Source: Microcebus murinus
Taxonomy: Eukaryota > Chordata > Mammalia > Primates > Cheirogaleidae
NCBI RefSeq assembly: GCF_040939455.1
Contig: NC_134126.1
Location: forward strand, 1,856,375-1,920,374
DNA: 64,000 nt
Direction of reading: 5' to 3'
In this document: positions 62,065 through 64,000 of the stretch, one piece after another
How the letters are laid out: each line of letters begins with the position of its first letter
How positions within the stretch are numbered: position 1 is the stretch's first letter
Made by a program: the position numbers and the translations under genes
The notes under the pieces: model-generated
Told to the model about the DNA's origin: nothing
Databases searched by the model: none
Seen by the model: the letters and a program-made list of their open reading frames with translations, nothing else

Positions 62065-64000
62065 AGAGCTAGGGTTAGGGTTACAGTTACGGTTAGGGTT
62101 AGGTTTAATGTCAGGGTCAAGGTCAGGGTCAGCGTCAAGGTCAGTGTTAGGGTCATGGTTACGTTTAAGGTCATGATCAGGGTCAAAATTAGGATTAGGT
62201 TCTGGATCAGAGTCAAGGTGAAAGCCAGGGTCAGGGTCAGTGTTCGGCTTATAGTAAGGTTAGGGTTAGGATTAGGGTAAGGGTAGGGTTATTGTTAGGG
62301 TTCTGGTTATGGTTAGGGTAAGGTTTAAATGTAGAGCTTGGGTTAGGGTTAGATTAGGGTTAGCGTTATGATCAGGGTCAAGGTCAGGGTCGGGGTCATG
62401 GTTACATTCAAGCTCAGGGTCAGGGTCAAGTACAAACCAGGTTCAGGGTCAGTGTTCGGGTTAGAGTATGGTTAGAGTTACGGTTAGGGTAGGGTTTCGG
62501 TTAGCGGTATGGTCAAGGTTAGGGTAAGGGTTAAATGCAGAGCTAGGGTTAAGGTTAGAGTTAAGGTTAGGATTAGGTTTGGGGTCAGGGTCAAGGTCAG
62601 GGTCAGGGTCATGTTCATGGCCTAGGTCAGGGTCAGGGTTTTGGTTAGTGTTCTGGTCAGGGTCAGTGTCAAGGTCAAAGCCTAGGTTAGGGTCAGTGTT
62701 CGGGTTAGAGTAAGGTTAGAGTTAGGGTAAGCGTTAGGGTAAGGTTACGCTTAGGGTTATGGTTAAGGTTGCGGTAATGGTTAAATGCAGAGCTAAGTTT
62801 AGGGTTAGAGTTAGGATTAGGGTTAGAGTCACGGTCAAGGTAAAGGTCAGCGTTCAGGTCAGGGTCCGGGTCATGGTTAAGGTCAAGGTCAGGTTCAGGG
62901 TCATGGTTAGCTTAAAGGTCTGCGTCAGGGTCAAGATCAAAACCTGGGTCAGGGTTAGTGTTCGAGTTAGAGTAAGGTTAGGTTTAGGGATCGATTTAGG
63001 GTAGAGTTACGGTTAGGGTTGTGGTTAAGGTAGGGTAAAGGTCAAATGCAGAGCTAGGGTTAGGGTTAGATTTAGCGTTAGGGTTAGGGTCAGGGTCAAG
63101 GTCTGGGTCAGCGTCAAGGTCAGGGTCAGGGTCATGGTTACAGTCAAGGTCAGGATCCCGGTCATGCTTAGCGTTAGGGTCCGGGTCAGGGTCAAGGTCA
63201 AAGAAAGGGTCAGGGTCAGTGTTCGTGTTAGAGTAAGGTTAGCATTAGGGATCGAGTTAGGGTAGGATTACGGTTAGGGTTATGGTTAAGATAGGGTAAA
63301 GGTTAAATGCAGAGCTAGGGTTAGAGTTAGGGTTAGGGTTAGGGTCAGGGTCAAGGTCAGGGTCAGTGTCAAATTAGGGGTCAGGTCATGGTTACGGTCA
63401 CGGTCAGTGTGAGGATCATGGTTAGCATTGGGTCTCGGTCAGGGTCAAGGTGAAAGCCTGGGTCAGGGTCAGTGTTCCGGTTAGAGTAAGGTTAGAGTTA
63501 GGGTTAGGGTAGGGTTACGGTTAGGGTTATGGTTAAGGTTAGCTTAACGGTTAAATGCAGAGCTAGGGTTAGGTTTAGAGTTAGGTTTAGGATTAGGGTC
63601 AGGGTCAAGGTCAGGGTCAACGTCAAGGTAAGAGTCAGGGTCATGATTATGGTCTAGGTCCAGGTCAGGGTCATTTTTAGCGTTAGGGTCAGGGTCAGGG
63701 TCAAGGTCAAAGACAGGGTCAGGGTCAGTGTTCGGTTTAGAGTAAGGTTTGAGTTAGGGTTAGGTTTAGGGTTAGGGTAGTGATACCGTTAGGCTTATGG
63801 TTAATGTTAGGGTAAGGGTTAAATGCAGAGCTAGGATTAGGGTTACAGTTAGTGTTAGGGTTAGGTTTAGGGTCAGGGTCAAGATTAGGGTCAGCATCAA
63901 GGTCAGGCTCAGGGTCATGGTTACATTCAAAGTCATGGTCAGGGTCATGGTTAGTCTTAGGGTCTGGGTCAGAGTCAAGGTCAAACCAGGGTCAGGTTCA
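62065..64000 (+). repeat. Array C copy 3 (5' part only)
   Basis: The copy is cut by the window end after about 1.9 kb. It agrees with copy 2, including G at 62128 where copy 1 has A at 50674. Confidence 0.9.

Larger units (their letters stand above)
1..64000 (+). repeat. Composite TTAGGG/TCAGGG satellite, about 249-bp monomers
   Basis: The whole window is degenerate hexamer satellite in one orientation. Each monomer begins with GGGTTA-type words, carries the non-hexameric core AAATGCAGAGCT, changes to GGGTCA and AAGGTCA words about 40-60 bp after the core, and ends with TGTTCGGGTTAGAGTAA. I located about 257 cores by eye, with spacings mostly 206-268 bp. No inversion, transposon, microsatellite of another motif, coding gene or RNA gene was seen. 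Open frames are short, one or two per monomer, and read only as Arg-Val or Thr-Leu alternation, as expected from a six-base repeat. GGGTTA is the vertebrate-type telomere word, but the perfect tracts are short and interrupted, so this is not a functional telomere tract. Confidence 0.97.
50611..64000 (+). repeat. HOR array C, 5727-bp period, 23 monomers
   Basis: Cores of the first pass are at 50605, 50873, 51079, 51329, 51590, 51851, 52099, 52367, 52627, 52847, 53103, 53364, 53620, 53882, 54150, 54357, 54601, 54857, 55117, 55378, 55585, 55841 and 56106, repeating from 56332 and 62059. Differences noticed between copies are 50674, 52790/58517, 52920/58647, 55985/61712 and 56205/61932. The left edge is fairly sharp at about 50611. 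The array runs off the right end of the window. Confidence 0.95.

Overview
The window is one uninterrupted block of tandem satellite DNA. I see no gene, no RNA gene, no transposon body and no ordinary unique sequence in it. Every stretch I read is built from degenerate six-base words, mainly GGGTTA (the TTAGGG telomere-type repeat) and GGGTCA (the TCAGGG variant). All lie in one orientation, so the + strand is strongly G-rich and C-poor from end to end. This points to a eukaryote with TTAGGG-type telomeres. A vertebrate or other animal is likely, but the sequence does not prove it. By normal telomere polarity a nearby chromosome end would lie to the right, but an interstitial position is equally possible.

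The hexamers are organised into monomers averaging about 249 bp, roughly 257 in the window, each marked by a near-invariant non-hexameric core, AAATGCAGAGCT. A typical monomer has a TTAGGG-like half around the core, then a TCAGGG/TCAAGGTCA-like half, then a closing box TGTTCGGGTTAGAGTAA. Core-to-core spacings fall mostly into steps of 6 bp (206/207, 232, 243/244, 249/250, 255/256, 261/262, 267/268).

The monomers form three different higher-order repeat (HOR) arrays, each nearly identical internally. Array A (1-18615, open to the left) has a 7192-bp period of 29 monomers: one partial and two full copies. Array B (about 30013-47621) has a 3476-bp period of 14 monomers: five copies plus a short partial. 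Array C (about 50611-64000, open to the right) has a 5727-bp period of 23 monomers: two full copies and a partial. Between them, 18616-30012 and 47622-50610 hold the same monomer types as diverged, non-homogenised units. These contain fossil HORs: a roughly 1.03-kb four-monomer duplication, a shared internal deletion in two copies 3125 bp apart, and diverged B-like series on both sides of B.

The flanks let the founding joints of the HORs be read: a truncated hybrid monomer in A at 4237/4238, a one-monomer deletion in B near 31190, and a hybrid monomer in C near 56332. All lie within about 45 bp downstream of a monomer core. The short open frames in this DNA (about 60-155 codons of Arg-Val or Thr-Leu alternation) follow from the hexamer periodicity and are not annotated as genes. 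The most interesting functional possibility is that the array offers very many TCAAGGTCA and GGGTCA nuclear-receptor-type sites and telomere-type G-quadruplex motifs in a fixed phase.
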